Origin: an uncultured Eubacteriales bacterium
GTDB lineage: Bacteria > Bacillota > Clostridia > Peptostreptococcales > Anaerovoracaceae
NCBI GenBank assembly: GCA_900540145.1
Contig: UQEW01000041.1
Coordinates: 1 to 20,774 of the forward strand
Length of the DNA stretch: 20,774 nucleotides
Direction: 5' to 3'
The number at the start of each line of letters is the position of its first letter. Within the stretch, counting starts at the first letter, position 1. This document shows, piece after piece, positions 6,050-14,140 of the stretch. The notes beneath the pieces were generated by a model, which was not told the DNA's origin, made no database searches, and was given only the letters and a program-made list of their open reading frames with translations. The translations under genes and the position numbers were made by a program.

Positions 6050-7453
6050 ATGGCTAAAGAAAGAAAATCTCAGTTCAACATTGAAGAACTGACTGCTCCT
6101 AACCATGGTATGAAGAGAGAGATGGGATTCTTCAGAGCTGTAGGCCTGATGGCCGGACTTATGATCGGTTCTGGTATCTTCTATGTAGGAGCATTCGTAC
6201 TGGATTATGTAAATTTATCTACTGGTATGGCTCTTCTTGCATGGCTGCTGGCAGGTTTAATGTCAACTTGCGCAGGCCTTTGCTATGCGGAGATGGGAAC
6301 TGCAATGCCTAGATCCGGCGGTTCATACGTTTATGTAACTGAATCCTTTGGACCTATGGCAGGATTTACAATGGGCTGGACAGACTTCTGGATTACTCAG
6401 ACAGGTTCTATCGCAGCGCTGGCTCTTGGCTTTTCACAGTATCTGGGTTCACTGTTCGGAGGATTCAGCCCGCTTACTACATCATTGGTAGCTGTAGTTA
6501 CCATAGTATTACTTTCTATCATCAATATGATAGGTGTTAAAGAAGGAAGTACTCTTTCTACAGCATTGCTGGTAATCAAAATTGTAGTTATCGCAATAGT
6601 AATCGTTTCATGCTTTACTTTTGACGGTGGAATGGGGTCAGAAATAGCTATGAACTTTGATGGTTCCTTCGGCGATTTCGTAGGAGCGATTTCCATGGGT
6701 GTTATAGCTGCATTGTGGGCATTCGACGGATGGACTTCTATATGTACGGTTGCTGAAGAGATTAAAAACCCTCAGAAAAATATTCCAAAAGCTCTTATTA
6801 CCACATTAACAGGTTTGACAATCGTTTACCTTCTGTTCAATCTGGGACTTATGAAAGTCCTTCCTGCAGAAGAGATAGCTGTTGCTGATAATGCTACCTT
6901 TGACGCTATGGAAACCATCTTTGGAACAGGAGTTGCTTCCATTCTTACAGTAGGCGTAGTAATCTGCATTTTAGGATCCTGCAACAGTACAGTTCTTACA
7001 TATCCTAGAGAATACTATGCTATGGCAAGAGACAAGAGATGGCTGCCTGTATTCGGCAAGATCAATAAGAAGAGCGGAACTCCTAGAAACTCTCAGATAA
7101 TTACAATGGTGTACGCTTCTATAATCTGCTTCTTTGCAGACTTCCAGTCTCTTATAGACATCGCTGTACTTGCTACTTGGATTTATTATTCCATGGGAGT
7201 TGCTTCCTGTATCGTGCTCAGAAGAAAATATCCTGAAATCGAGAGACCTTACAAGGTTTGGGGATATCCGGTATTGCCGATAATCGTTGTTATTTTCGGT
7301 ATAATCATGCTGGTAGCTAACTTTGTAACTGACCCTAGCACAGTACTTGGACTGCTTATCCCAATTTCAGGTATACCTGCATACTTTATCTTCAACGCTT
7401 ACTATAAGAAACATCCATTCCCTGATTTTGATGATGATGTAAAGGAAGCTTAA
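6050..7453 (+). CDS. APC-family amino acid permease
   Basis: This 467-residue membrane protein shows about twelve hydrophobic segments and belongs to the amino acid-polyamine-organocation superfamily. The first membrane helix carries the family substrate-site motif GSGIF (about 40-44). The motif RSGGSYVY and the stretch around ALWAFDGW followed by EEIKNPQKN resemble LAT/SteT-like exchangers. That suggests a neutral amino acid or derivative as substrate, but specificity cannot be read. The start follows GGAAGGAG. It sits 30 bases after the first amidohydrolase gene and 48 bases before the second, so it is the transport arm of the same operon. Codon use is strongly AGA- and CCT-biased, consistent with high expression. 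Confidence 0.93.
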   Translation: MAKERKSQFNIEELTAPNHGMKREMGFFRAVGLMAGLMIGSGIFYVGAFVLDYVNLSTGMALLAWLLAGLMSTCAGLCYAEMGTAMPRSGGSYVYVTESFGPMAGFTMGWTDFWITQTGSIAALALGFSQYLGSLFGGFSPLTTSLVAVVTIVLLSIINMIGVKEGSTLSTALLVIKIVVIAIVIVSCFTFDGGMGSEIAMNFDGSFGDFVGAISMGVIAALWAFDGWTSICTVAEEIKNPQKNIPKALITTLTGLTIVYLLFNLGLMKVLPAEEIAVADNATFDAMETIFGTGVASILTVGVVICILGSCNSTVLTYPREYYAMARDKRWLPVFGKINKKSGTPRNSQIITMVYASIICFFADFQSLIDIAVLATWIYYSMGVASCIVLRRKYPEIERPYKVWGYPVLPIIVVIFGIIMLVANFVTDPSTVLGLLIPISGIPAYFIFNAYYKKHPFPDFDDDVKEA

Positions 7454-7466
7454 TAAAAAATATAAG

Positions 7467-7486
7467 GAATGCTTGGTCAGAAGCAT
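7467..7486 (+). promoter_or_regulatory. Intra-operon hairpin before the second amidohydrolase gene
   Basis: AATGCTT (7467-7473) and AAGCATT (7480-7486) form a perfect 7-base stem with a 6-base loop in the 48-base gap after the permease gene. It ends three bases before the ribosome site AGGAGA (7490-7495). It could act as an mRNA-stabilising or processing hairpin or modulate initiation. There is no T tract. Confidence 0.45.
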
Positions 7487-7501
7487 TTATAGGAGAATCT
7501 A

Positions 7502-9121
7502 ATGAAAGTTATTTTGTATAATGGCAAGATCAGAGTTTCTGACAATCGTTTTGAAGAGGCGATTCTCATAGAAGATGGTCTGATCAAGAAATTGGGAAAA
7601 AATCAGGATATCCTGAAAGAGAGAGATGAGAATACTCAAGAATATGACCTGGGAGGAAGATTAGCCCTCCCAGGCTTTAACGACAGTCATATGCATTTCC
7701 TTAATGTAGGTTACAATTTTTCTCAGATAGATCTTGGCAAAACCAAATCTATCGATGAGGTCATAGACTTGTGCAGAGAGTATATACAGAAAAACGAAAT
7801 CCAAAAGGGAAGATGGATTCAGTGCTATGGCTGGAATGATGATAACTGGAAGGATAAAAGACACTTATGTCGTTATGACTTGGATAAGATTTCTACAGAA
7901 CATCCTATTCTTGCGTCGAGAGTATGTACTCATGTCGCTTCTGTAAATTCTAAGGCTCTTGAAGTCTTGGGAATAAAAAAGGGAACACCGCAGCCGGAAG
8001 TGGGCGAGTTTCTGGTAGATGAAGAAGGACAGCCTACAGGCGTGCTTTATGAAATGCTTCCGCAGATAGGAAAAAGCCTTTCTGAACCTACAGTAGAGGA
8101 AATCAAAGAAATGCTTATTCGTGTGGGTAATGCGGCGGCGGCCAAGGGATTGACTTCGGTTCAATCAGATGACATGGAAAGCGTTCCCGGAAATAATTTC
8201 AAGAATATATTAACAGCTTTTAAAGAGCTGGCAGACAGTGATGAGCTTCCTGTACGTGTTTATGAGCAGTGCAGGCTGGCAGACAGAGAGGCTTATAAAA
8301 GGTTCAGAGATGCCGGATATAGGACCGGTATGGGTAACGATGTATTTCGTCTGGGACCGTTAAAGGCCTTTTGTGACGGCTCGCTGGGAGCGAGAACGGC
8401 TTGGCTCATAGATGATTATTCAGATGATCCGGGAAATAGAGGGCTTCGCATTTATGACGATCCCAAGGAACTGAATGATCTGGTGCAAATGGCTCATGAC
8501 GACGGAATGTCGGTGGCTATACACTGCATAGGAGATGCTGCGGCGGAACAGGCAGTTTCAGCCATTGAAAATGCCATGAAGAACAATCCAAACATGAAAA
8601 ACCGTCATGGCATTGTTCATGCGCAGATCTTAAATGAGGATTTGATAGAGAGAATACAAAAATCCAACATTATCGCCTATATTCAACCGATATTTTTGGA
8701 GTATGATTTGACTATAGCTGAGAGCCGTGTGGGAAAAGAGCGCATTGAAAACAGCTATGCTTTCAGAAAAATGTACGATAAAGGTATAAAAATACCTTTC
8801 GGCACGGATTCTCCGGTAGAAGATTTTGCTCCTATGAAAAATCTTTATTGCGCTGTAACAGGAAAAGATTTTAACGGCAATCCTGAAGGCGGATGGCATC
8901 CTGAAAAACTGCTCAGCCTTTCGGAAGCTATGGAGTGTTATACAGAGCATTCTGCATATGCTTCCTTTGAGGAAGATAAAAAAGGCGTCATAGCTTTGGG
9001 ATATTTTGCAGATATAACGGTTTTGGAAACCGATATATTCCAAATTAAGCCTGAGGCGATTAAAGACGTTGAAGTTTTTATGACTATGATGGCAGGCAAA
9101 GTCAGATATATTAAAAAATAA
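7502..9121 (+). CDS. YtcJ-type amidohydrolase, canonical motifs
   Basis: This 539-residue member of the amidohydrolase 3/YtcJ group is a paralog of the first gene in the operon. It keeps the full expected set: DSHMH (61-65), the lysine at 288 with CDGSLGARTA after it, H341 in AIHCIGDAA, H373 in VHAQ, QPIF (395-398) and D436 in GTDSPVEDF. The superfamily uses one or two divalent metals to hydrolyse amide or related bonds. Known relatives include N-substituted formamide deformylase, but the group is broad and the substrate here is unknown. The start follows AGGAGA. Arginine codons are more mixed than in the two upstream genes. The role is probably breakdown of the compound imported by the permease, alone or in sequence with the first amidohydrolase. 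Confidence 0.92.
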   Translation: MKVILYNGKIRVSDNRFEEAILIEDGLIKKLGKNQDILKERDENTQEYDLGGRLALPGFNDSHMHFLNVGYNFSQIDLGKTKSIDEVIDLCREYIQKNEIQKGRWIQCYGWNDDNWKDKRHLCRYDLDKISTEHPILASRVCTHVASVNSKALEVLGIKKGTPQPEVGEFLVDEEGQPTGVLYEMLPQIGKSLSEPTVEEIKEMLIRVGNAAAAKGLTSVQSDDMESVPGNNFKNILTAFKELADSDELPVRVYEQCRLADREAYKRFRDAGYRTGMGNDVFRLGPLKAFCDGSLGARTAWLIDDYSDDPGNRGLRIYDDPKELNDLVQMAHDDGMSVAIHCIGDAAAEQAVSAIENAMKNNPNMKNRHGIVHAQILNEDLIERIQKSNIIAYIQPIFLEYDLTIAESRVGKERIENSYAFRKMYDKGIKIPFGTDSPVEDFAPMKNLYCAVTGKDFNGNPEGGWHPEKLLSLSEAMECYTEHSAYASFEEDKKGVIALGYFADITVLETDIFQIKPEAIKDVEVFMTMMAGKVRYIKK

Positions 9122-9183
9122 GTTGCAAGTTTTATGATAAGATGCTATCCTTTGAACGTGAGCTGATTTCGGAGGAAAGTGAA

Positions 9184-9645
9184 ATGGAGAATGAAATAAG
9201 AGAAGAGAGAGTAAATTTCAGCAACGGAAACCTTGCGAAACTGGATGTTTCAAAAGGCGAAAACATCACTGAACTGTATGTTCAGGGAAATCGGCTGGAA
9301 GAGATAGACTTATCGTGCAATAAAAATATCAAGATTTTGGACTGCACAGATAATCCGCTTATATTTATTAAAAGCAATGTGCCTTCAGACTCGCGGGAGC
9401 GTCAGGAAAAGACAGCTTCATCAGAATGCGCGGAAGACGAGCTGATACTCAGAGCATGTCAGGGAGGAACGGTAGGCCTCAAATACAGCCCGCAAGAGGG
9501 ACAACGGTATTATGCTTATGCTGATGAGGGCTATAAGTTTGATGGCTGGTACGATGTGCTGGGAGATAGACTGTCTAAAGAAGTTGTTTGGATAGATGCT
9601 TATGGAACCGGCAGAGAAATTTTTGCAATGTTTGTAAAGGCGTAA
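9184..9645 (+). CDS. Small LRR/InlB-repeat-like protein
   Basis: I do not recognise a specific family name for this 153-residue protein. Residues about 10-47 resemble short leucine-rich repeats (motifs such as ELYVQGNRLEEIDL and ILDCTDNPL). A linker rich in charged residues follows. Residues about 95-150 resemble the divergent InlB B-repeat (GGTVGLKYSPQEG, then AYADEGYKFDGWYD and a terminal aromatic strand). Such domains normally occur in exported surface proteins, yet no signal peptide, membrane segment or sorting motif is present. The start at 9184 is chosen because GGAGG at 9171-9175 precedes it with 8-base spacing; an upstream ATG at 9142 lacks a ribosome site. It is last in the sigma-54 operon, directly before a terminator. 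Confidence 0.75.
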   Translation: MENEIREERVNFSNGNLAKLDVSKGENITELYVQGNRLEEIDLSCNKNIKILDCTDNPLIFIKSNVPSDSRERQEKTASSECAEDELILRACQGGTVGLKYSPQEGQRYYAYADEGYKFDGWYDVLGDRLSKEVVWIDAYGTGREIFAMFVKA

Positions 9646-9659
9646 TTCAATTAATATTA

Positions 9660-9713
9660 AAAAGGCTGTTTCTAAAGAGGGCGTTACATGCTTGCTCAGA
9701 GAAACAGCCTTTT
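9660..9713. terminator. Bidirectional rho-independent terminator
   Basis: AAAAGGCTGTTTCT (9660-9673) and AGAAACAGCCTTTT (9700-9713) form a perfect 14-base inverted repeat with T tracts in both directions. It separates two convergent transcripts: the rightward amidohydrolase operon and the leftward EFR1 gene. Confidence 0.87.
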
Positions 9714-9730
9714 GCTTACCATGCTCCCAA

Positions 9731-10579
9731 TCATATGATGAAGCTATTGGGAGCTCTTCTATTGTACATTTCTTCCAACTCTTTTTTGTGATACAAATAT
9801 CCTGCGTCGTCAAAATATCTGGAGGCAGAAGGACATTTTTTTATGCAAGCGTTGCACTTTATGCAAATTCCGTTTAATCGGCTTACATCTTCAAAAGAGA
9901 TGGATCCCATGGGACACACTCTTGCACAAAGACCGCACTGTGTGCAGTTTTTCGATACTTTCGGCGTAACTTTCCTGATATCGATTGGATTTCCGTATCT
10001 GTCTTTCGGCTTGTAATATCCTCCGTATGGGTAAGGCAGACCGGGAATTGAGAGGCTGGGCTGATGCTTTTCAATGGTGCTGTGAGCCTCGGGCTGGCAA
10101 TTTAAATCGCCTAAAAGTTTGTTGAAGATATTTTCGGCGAAAGTTTCAAGTTCAGACAAATCGTCCCGGTCAGGACGGCCTTTTCCTAAAATCTGAGAAA
10201 AAGAATGCTGACAGCCGACAGCCCCGGCGGCCGCAACCGTGAAATTATAGCTGTTTAAGATGTCCGCCAGTTCTATTAGGGAATTATCGAAATTTCTGTT
10301 GCCAAAGGTAACCAGGGCGATGGCCTTTGCGCCGTTACCGTTGATAGTGTCAAGATATTTCAGAAGCACATTGGGAACGCGCCCTGCGTATGTGGGGACG
10401 GCAAACACCGCCAAGTCGTCAGAAGAAATCACAGGAAATGTTTGCCTGGCACTTGGGAGAGTGAAATCGTATTGGCAGCTATTGGCTTCAAACCTGTCAG
10501 CCAAAAAATCGCCAAGGGCGCAGCAGACGGTTTCAGTGCTGCCTAAAGGGCTAAAATAGATGCTCCATATCTTTTTCAT
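9731..10579 (-). CDS. EFR1-type flavodoxin-ferredoxin fusion
   Basis: This 282-residue cytoplasmic redox protein fuses a flavodoxin-like N-terminal domain (about 1-160, with an FMN-loop-like PLGSTETV at 11-18) to two [4Fe-4S] clusters. The cysteines are C212, C215, C218 and C222 in the first cluster, and C239, C242, C245 and C249 in the second. Both have the C-x2-C-x2-C-x3-C spacing followed by Pro. This matches the EFR1 family of clostridial ferredoxins, whose redox partners are mostly unknown. On the minus strand AAGG precedes the start with good spacing. It is the last gene of a leftward operon after the NusG-II and Gx genes, 16 bases from the latter. The neighbouring ApbE suggests a flavin-linked redox context. 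Confidence 0.92.
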   Translation of the reverse strand: MKKIWSIYFSPLGSTETVCCALGDFLADRFEANSCQYDFTLPSARQTFPVISSDDLAVFAVPTYAGRVPNVLLKYLDTINGNGAKAIALVTFGNRNFDNSLIELADILNSYNFTVAAAGAVGCQHSFSQILGKGRPDRDDLSELETFAENIFNKLLGDLNCQPEAHSTIEKHQPSLSIPGLPYPYGGYYKPKDRYGNPIDIRKVTPKVSKNCTQCGLCARVCPMGSISFEDVSRLNGICIKCNACIKKCPSASRYFDDAGYLYHKKELEEMYNRRAPNSFII

Positions 10580-10595
10580 GAGTTTACCTTCCGGT

Positions 10596-11156
10596 TTATA
10601 TCTTTAAATGAGGGAGCTTGTCATATAACAAGCTGGCCGCTATACCTATCAGGATTCCGCTTATCATTCCTGAAAAAAGCAAGACAGCGAAATATGACAT
10701 CAACTTGACGCTGGACATTATGAGACACGCTGTTATCAGCTGCCCCAGATTATGAGCCACACCTCCGGCCATGCTGACGCCTACCATGCTGAAAAGCTTT
10801 GTTCTATAAAGCAAATACATGATTATGATGCTGAGCACTCCTCCGGCAAATGAATAAATAGCTCCGAAAAGGCCGGTGAACAGCAGTCCTGCGATGAGAA
10901 TACGTATACAGTTGATGACAAAAGCATACTTAAATCCCAGCCTGTAGATGGCGATGATTATTACCAAGTTGGCCAGTCCCAGCTTTATTCCCGGAATGGG
11001 AACAGGCAGCGGTATCAAAGCTTCTATATAAGAGAATATCATAGCCATAGCCGCCAGTATGGCGCTAAGCGCCAGCCGCTTGGTGCGCAGAGCGTATCTT
11101 TGCCTGTCATTTTTATGGGCAGATGCACCGGAGGAAGGTTTAACCTGTGATGACAT
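10596..11156 (-). CDS. Gx transporter family membrane protein
   Basis: This 186-residue protein has five or six hydrophobic segments and matches the Gx transporter family, also annotated as heptaprenyl diphosphate synthase component I. Its fold is thought to resemble ECF S components. The pattern IPGIKLGLANLV is characteristic. The start at 11156 is chosen because AAGGAGTG precedes it by six bases; a GTG nine bases upstream lies inside that ribosome site. It overlaps the NusG-II gene by 17 bases, so the two are translationally linked. In clostridia this gene commonly neighbours NusG-II and ApbE genes, sometimes next to Rnf complexes. That points to a flavin or membrane redox role rather than quinone synthesis, but the substrate is unknown. 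Confidence 0.87.
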   Translation of the reverse strand: MSSQVKPSSGASAHKNDRQRYALRTKRLALSAILAAMAMIFSYIEALIPLPVPIPGIKLGLANLVIIIAIYRLGFKYAFVINCIRILIAGLLFTGLFGAIYSFAGGVLSIIIMYLLYRTKLFSMVGVSMAGGVAHNLGQLITACLIMSSVKLMSYFAVLLFSGMISGILIGIAASLLYDKLPHLKI

Positions 11157-11508
11157 CAAAATCACTCCTTCCGTTTTCTGCCGTTATTTCAACAATCACC
11201 TTGTTAGGAAGACATACTATTGAATCCTTGGTTTGGGATATTGGGCGAGTGTTGACGCAGACCTGATTGGCGCAGTCTGAATAATCCATTGAAACGACAC
11301 CGTCTTTTATGGTAATATTATTTATATGGCCGTTTTGTGCAACTTCAATTTCACGGTCTTCATCTAGGGGATAAGTGGCGTACATTTGCCCGTCAACCGT
11401 TATCACAACATTGTCACCCTCTTGATTTCCTGTTAAAGAAAAGTAAGAAATTGCAAGGCCTATTATTAAAATTGCGAAGAAAAGAACTATATCCGCTTTT
11501 TTAATCAT
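11140..11508 (-). CDS. NusG domain II-containing membrane-anchored protein
   Basis: This 122-residue protein has one N-terminal membrane helix (about 7-26) and an extracytoplasmic domain of the NusG domain II type. It has the typical cysteines in CANQVC and IVCLPNKV. Despite the name it is not a transcription factor; the family travels with ApbE and Gx genes. The start at 11508 is chosen because GGAG precedes it by six bases on the minus strand; a TTG twelve bases upstream overlaps that site. It heads the leftward operon with Gx and EFR1. Only 30 bases separate it from the divergent ApbE start, so at least one promoter must lie within the neighbouring coding sequence. Confidence 0.9.
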   Translation of the reverse strand: MIKKADIVLFFAILIIGLAISYFSLTGNQEGDNVVITVDGQMYATYPLDEDREIEVAQNGHINNITIKDGVVSMDYSDCANQVCVNTRPISQTKDSIVCLPNKVIVEITAENGRSDFDVITG

Positions 11509-11538
11509 AATAAACTCCAATTTGAAAGGTGAATCTTT

Positions 11539-12618
11539 ATGAAAAGGATTTTTTTACTGTTATGTCTTGTGACGGTACTTATTATACCACAGGCCGGATG
11601 CAATTCCCAAGACCCAAATAATAATCAAGGCGTAGGAAAGAGCAGTTTTCATTTGGATACTATATGCTCTATTACCATATATTCCATGGAAGGCGCAGCA
11701 GACATGGACGCTGACAGGCAGGAACAGGAAGCTCTTCTTTTGATAACAGACGCTTTTAAGCTCTGTGATAATTACGAAAAAATTCTCAGCAGAACCATAG
11801 AAGGCAGCGACATTTATAACATCAATCATGCGCAAGGTCAGTGGGTAGAAGTTCAAGACAGCACCATAGAAGTAATTGAAAAAGGCATTAAATACGGGAA
11901 AGTTTCAGGAGGTCTGTTTGACATAACCATAGGCGACGTTTCCCAGCTTTGGGATTTCCACGGTCAAGATGAAGAAGGCCGGAGAACAGGGACTCTGCCT
12001 GATGAAGATCAGCTTTCCGAGGCAGTAAAACATGTGGACTATAAAAATATTGAAATTGACGGCAACAGGGTGAGACTTCTCGATAGCCGGGCAACTATTG
12101 ACTTGGGCGGAATAGCCAAAGGCTACATTGCTGACAGGGTGGCAGAATATCTTGAAGGAAACGGCGTCACCAGCGCTATTGTAGATTTAGGCGGAAATAT
12201 CGTCGTAATAGGCGAGAAAGGTTCATCCATGGAAAACAGTCAGGGAAGCAGTTTTTCTGTCGGAGTGGCTTCGCCCATATCAGATTTCGGAGAAATTTTG
12301 GGAACCATATCATGCAGTGACAGAACTATAGTTACGTCGGGAACTTATGAAAGATATTTTGAAATAGACGGTGTCCGCTATCATCATGTGCTGAATCCGC
12401 AAACGGGATATCCATTTGATACAGATTTGCTGGCGGTCACCATCATAGGTGAAAAGGGTGCGTCAGCTGACTGCGACGGATTGAGCACAACCTGCCTGGC
12501 CCTCGGAAAAGAGAAGGCTTCGCAGCTTCTTGAGCAGACGGAGGGCGTAGGCGCCATATTGGTCGATATGGACGGCGAAATTACCACTGTAAATGCGGAC
12601 GACTTTGAGCAGGCTTAA
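11539..12618 (+). CDS. apbE: FAD:protein FMN transferase (ApbE lipoprotein)
   Basis: This 359-residue enzyme transfers FMN from FAD to a threonine or serine of extracytoplasmic target domains, as in Rnf or Nqr subunits. A lipoprotein signal ends in PQAGC with C21 as the lipidated residue. Family motifs are DLGGIAKGYIADR, DLGGNIVVIG, the TSGTYER stretch, and HHVLNPQTGYP followed by the ADCDGLSTT metal and active-site region. AAAGGTG precedes the start with good spacing. It diverges from the NusG-II/Gx/EFR1 operon, an association known from other clostridia. No FMN-binding (Rnf-G-type) target domain is encoded in this window, so its substrate must be elsewhere in the genome. Its stop is eight bases from the convergent MocR gene. 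Confidence 0.95.
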   Translation: MKRIFLLLCLVTVLIIPQAGCNSQDPNNNQGVGKSSFHLDTICSITIYSMEGAADMDADRQEQEALLLITDAFKLCDNYEKILSRTIEGSDIYNINHAQGQWVEVQDSTIEVIEKGIKYGKVSGGLFDITIGDVSQLWDFHGQDEEGRRTGTLPDEDQLSEAVKHVDYKNIEIDGNRVRLLDSRATIDLGGIAKGYIADRVAEYLEGNGVTSAIVDLGGNIVVIGEKGSSMENSQGSSFSVGVASPISDFGEILGTISCSDRTIVTSGTYERYFEIDGVRYHHVLNPQTGYPFDTDLLAVTIIGEKGASADCDGLSTTCLALGKEKASQLLEQTEGVGAILVDMDGEITTVNADDFEQA

Positions 12619-12626
12619 AAACTTAA

Positions 12627-14024
12627 TCAAGTTTGTGGCGCAAGCTCCCATAATGACATAAGCGCCTTGACTATGCCGTCTATTTCCTTCAAAGGAATAC
12701 TGTTATAATAAAATATGAGAGCACTGGTTTCCTGGTCGGATATGTCTGCTACGGGAACCATATGCACGCCGATGGATTTTGCGATTGAGCAAAGCTCCTC
12801 GGCGTTTTTTGATGAACGTATCCTCAGTATGAGATTTATGCCTGACTGAGTATCTACAGCTTTTACTTTTCCGTGGCCATAGCGAGATAAGGCCAGCAAA
12901 GAGGCTTGGAGCTTTTGAGAATAGAGATTTCTTAACTTTTTTATTCCCGTGTTGTAGAAGCCTTTCTCCATAAATAAGGCCAATGTCAGCTGTTCTGCCT
13001 TGGAACAGGTTTGGGTATAGCGACCTCTTATTTGGTCAAAGATACCGATTATGGCAGGCGGCAGCACCATATATGAAATTTTTATGGCCGGGAACAGGGT
13101 GGAAGAAAATGAGCCTAAGTATACTACAGAATCGGTGCTATCAAGGCTTTGGAGGGCGGGAACAGGCTTACCGAAATACCTGAGCTCACTGTCGTAGTCG
13201 TCCTCTATTATTATGCTGTCGTTGGTTTTCGCCCACTCCAGCAGTTGATACCTTCTGCCGGCCGGCATTACGGCGCCGGTGGGAAATTGGTTGGAAGGGC
13301 TGACATATACAGCGGAAGAAATGTTGACGGGAAGCCTGGAAATATCAATGCCGTCTTTGTGTACGGGAATATGTGATATGGCAAAACCGTTATCTCTGAA
13401 CATGTTTTGTACAGGCAGGTATCCGGGACTTTCCAGTGAAACATGGCTGATTTCAAGCTTATCAAGGATTCGGCAAAGCTGACCGGTGATCTGCTGGGTA
13501 CCGGCGCCTATAACTATCTGCTTGGGACTGCATTTTACGCCTCTCGAAGAATAGAGATATTTTGAGATTTCCGACCTGAGGATTTTCTCCCCTTGTGGGT
13601 CGCTTTCATACAATAGACGGTCGGCGTATTGATTAAAAACAGCTGAGCTGCATTTTTTCCATTTGTTGAAATCAAAGCAGCAGCTGTCATGTATATAAGG
13701 AGAATCATCTTTGTCTTCTGAAAAATTTTTTGCAATGGAAATATCGGCAGATGAAGAAAAACCTGGCCCTGCGTGGAAAGTCTGAGATACATAGTATCCT
13801 GATTGCGGCCTGCTGACCGTGTAGCCTTCCACCAGCAACTGATTATATGCCAGCTGCACAGTAGTTATACTGATGCCCAGCGATTGTGACAGAGATCTTA
13901 AGGATGGAAGCCTTTCCCCGGCCTTTATGGCACCTGTCGTGATATCGCTTTTGATGCTTTGATATAACTGCACATATAGTGGAGTAGAAGAATTGTTATT
14001 TAATTCTAATATTATAGGCTTCAT
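12627..14024 (-). CDS. MocR-type regulator (GntR HTH plus aminotransferase-like domain) lacking the PLP lysine
   Basis: This 465-residue regulator has a GntR winged helix (about 10-80) fused to a fold-type-I aminotransferase-like domain (about 115-460). Conserved landmarks are NQFPTG (245-250) and EDDYDSELRY (274-283). The site that normally reads FSK, with the lysine forming the Schiff base to PLP, reads GSFSST here, with S308 (codon at 13101-13103) in place of the lysine. It may therefore bind PLP non-covalently, bind another ligand, or sense nothing at this site. AGGAGGA precedes the start well. It diverges from an ECF S-component gene, which is its likely target; such pairs in other bacteria often concern vitamin B6. 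Confidence 0.92.
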   Translation of the reverse strand: MKPIILELNNNSSTPLYVQLYQSIKSDITTGAIKAGERLPSLRSLSQSLGISITTVQLAYNQLLVEGYTVSRPQSGYYVSQTFHAGPGFSSSADISIAKNFSEDKDDSPYIHDSCCFDFNKWKKCSSAVFNQYADRLLYESDPQGEKILRSEISKYLYSSRGVKCSPKQIVIGAGTQQITGQLCRILDKLEISHVSLESPGYLPVQNMFRDNGFAISHIPVHKDGIDISRLPVNISSAVYVSPSNQFPTGAVMPAGRRYQLLEWAKTNDSIIIEDDYDSELRYFGKPVPALQSLDSTDSVVYLGSFSSTLFPAIKISYMVLPPAIIGIFDQIRGRYTQTCSKAEQLTLALFMEKGFYNTGIKKLRNLYSQKLQASLLALSRYGHGKVKAVDTQSGINLILRIRSSKNAEELCSIAKSIGVHMVPVADISDQETSALIFYYNSIPLKEIDGIVKALMSLWELAPQT

Positions 14025-14099
14025 TTTGGATGTCCTCCTAAATTGTATATATAAAAATAAATAATTTTGAATATTTTAATAGTTACATTTTAGGTGTAT

Positions 14100-14105
14100 T
14101 ATAAT
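14100..14105 (+). promoter_or_regulatory. Possible -10 box for the ECF S-component gene
   Basis: TATAAT lies 36 bases before the start codon, in the 116-base divergent spacer between the MocR-type gene and the transporter gene. No clear -35 box is seen at normal spacing. A partial dyad (TAATA at about 14078 and TATTA at about 14097) overlaps it and is a candidate regulator site. The spacer is too short and too AT-rich for a known vitamin riboswitch. Confidence 0.4.
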
Positions 14106-14140
14106 ATAGTAAACTAAAAAAAGCAATGGAGAGGATATAT

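Noticed and set aside
12619..12634. Terminator between ApbE and MocR genes (AAACTT, AATC, AAGTTT)
   Set aside because: It is only a 6-base AT-rich stem, it overlaps the MocR stop codon, and it has no T tract of useful length.
14025..14140. Vitamin riboswitch before the ECF S-component gene
   Set aside because: The leader is too short and AT-rich, and no thiamine, riboflavin or cobalamin consensus motifs are visible.
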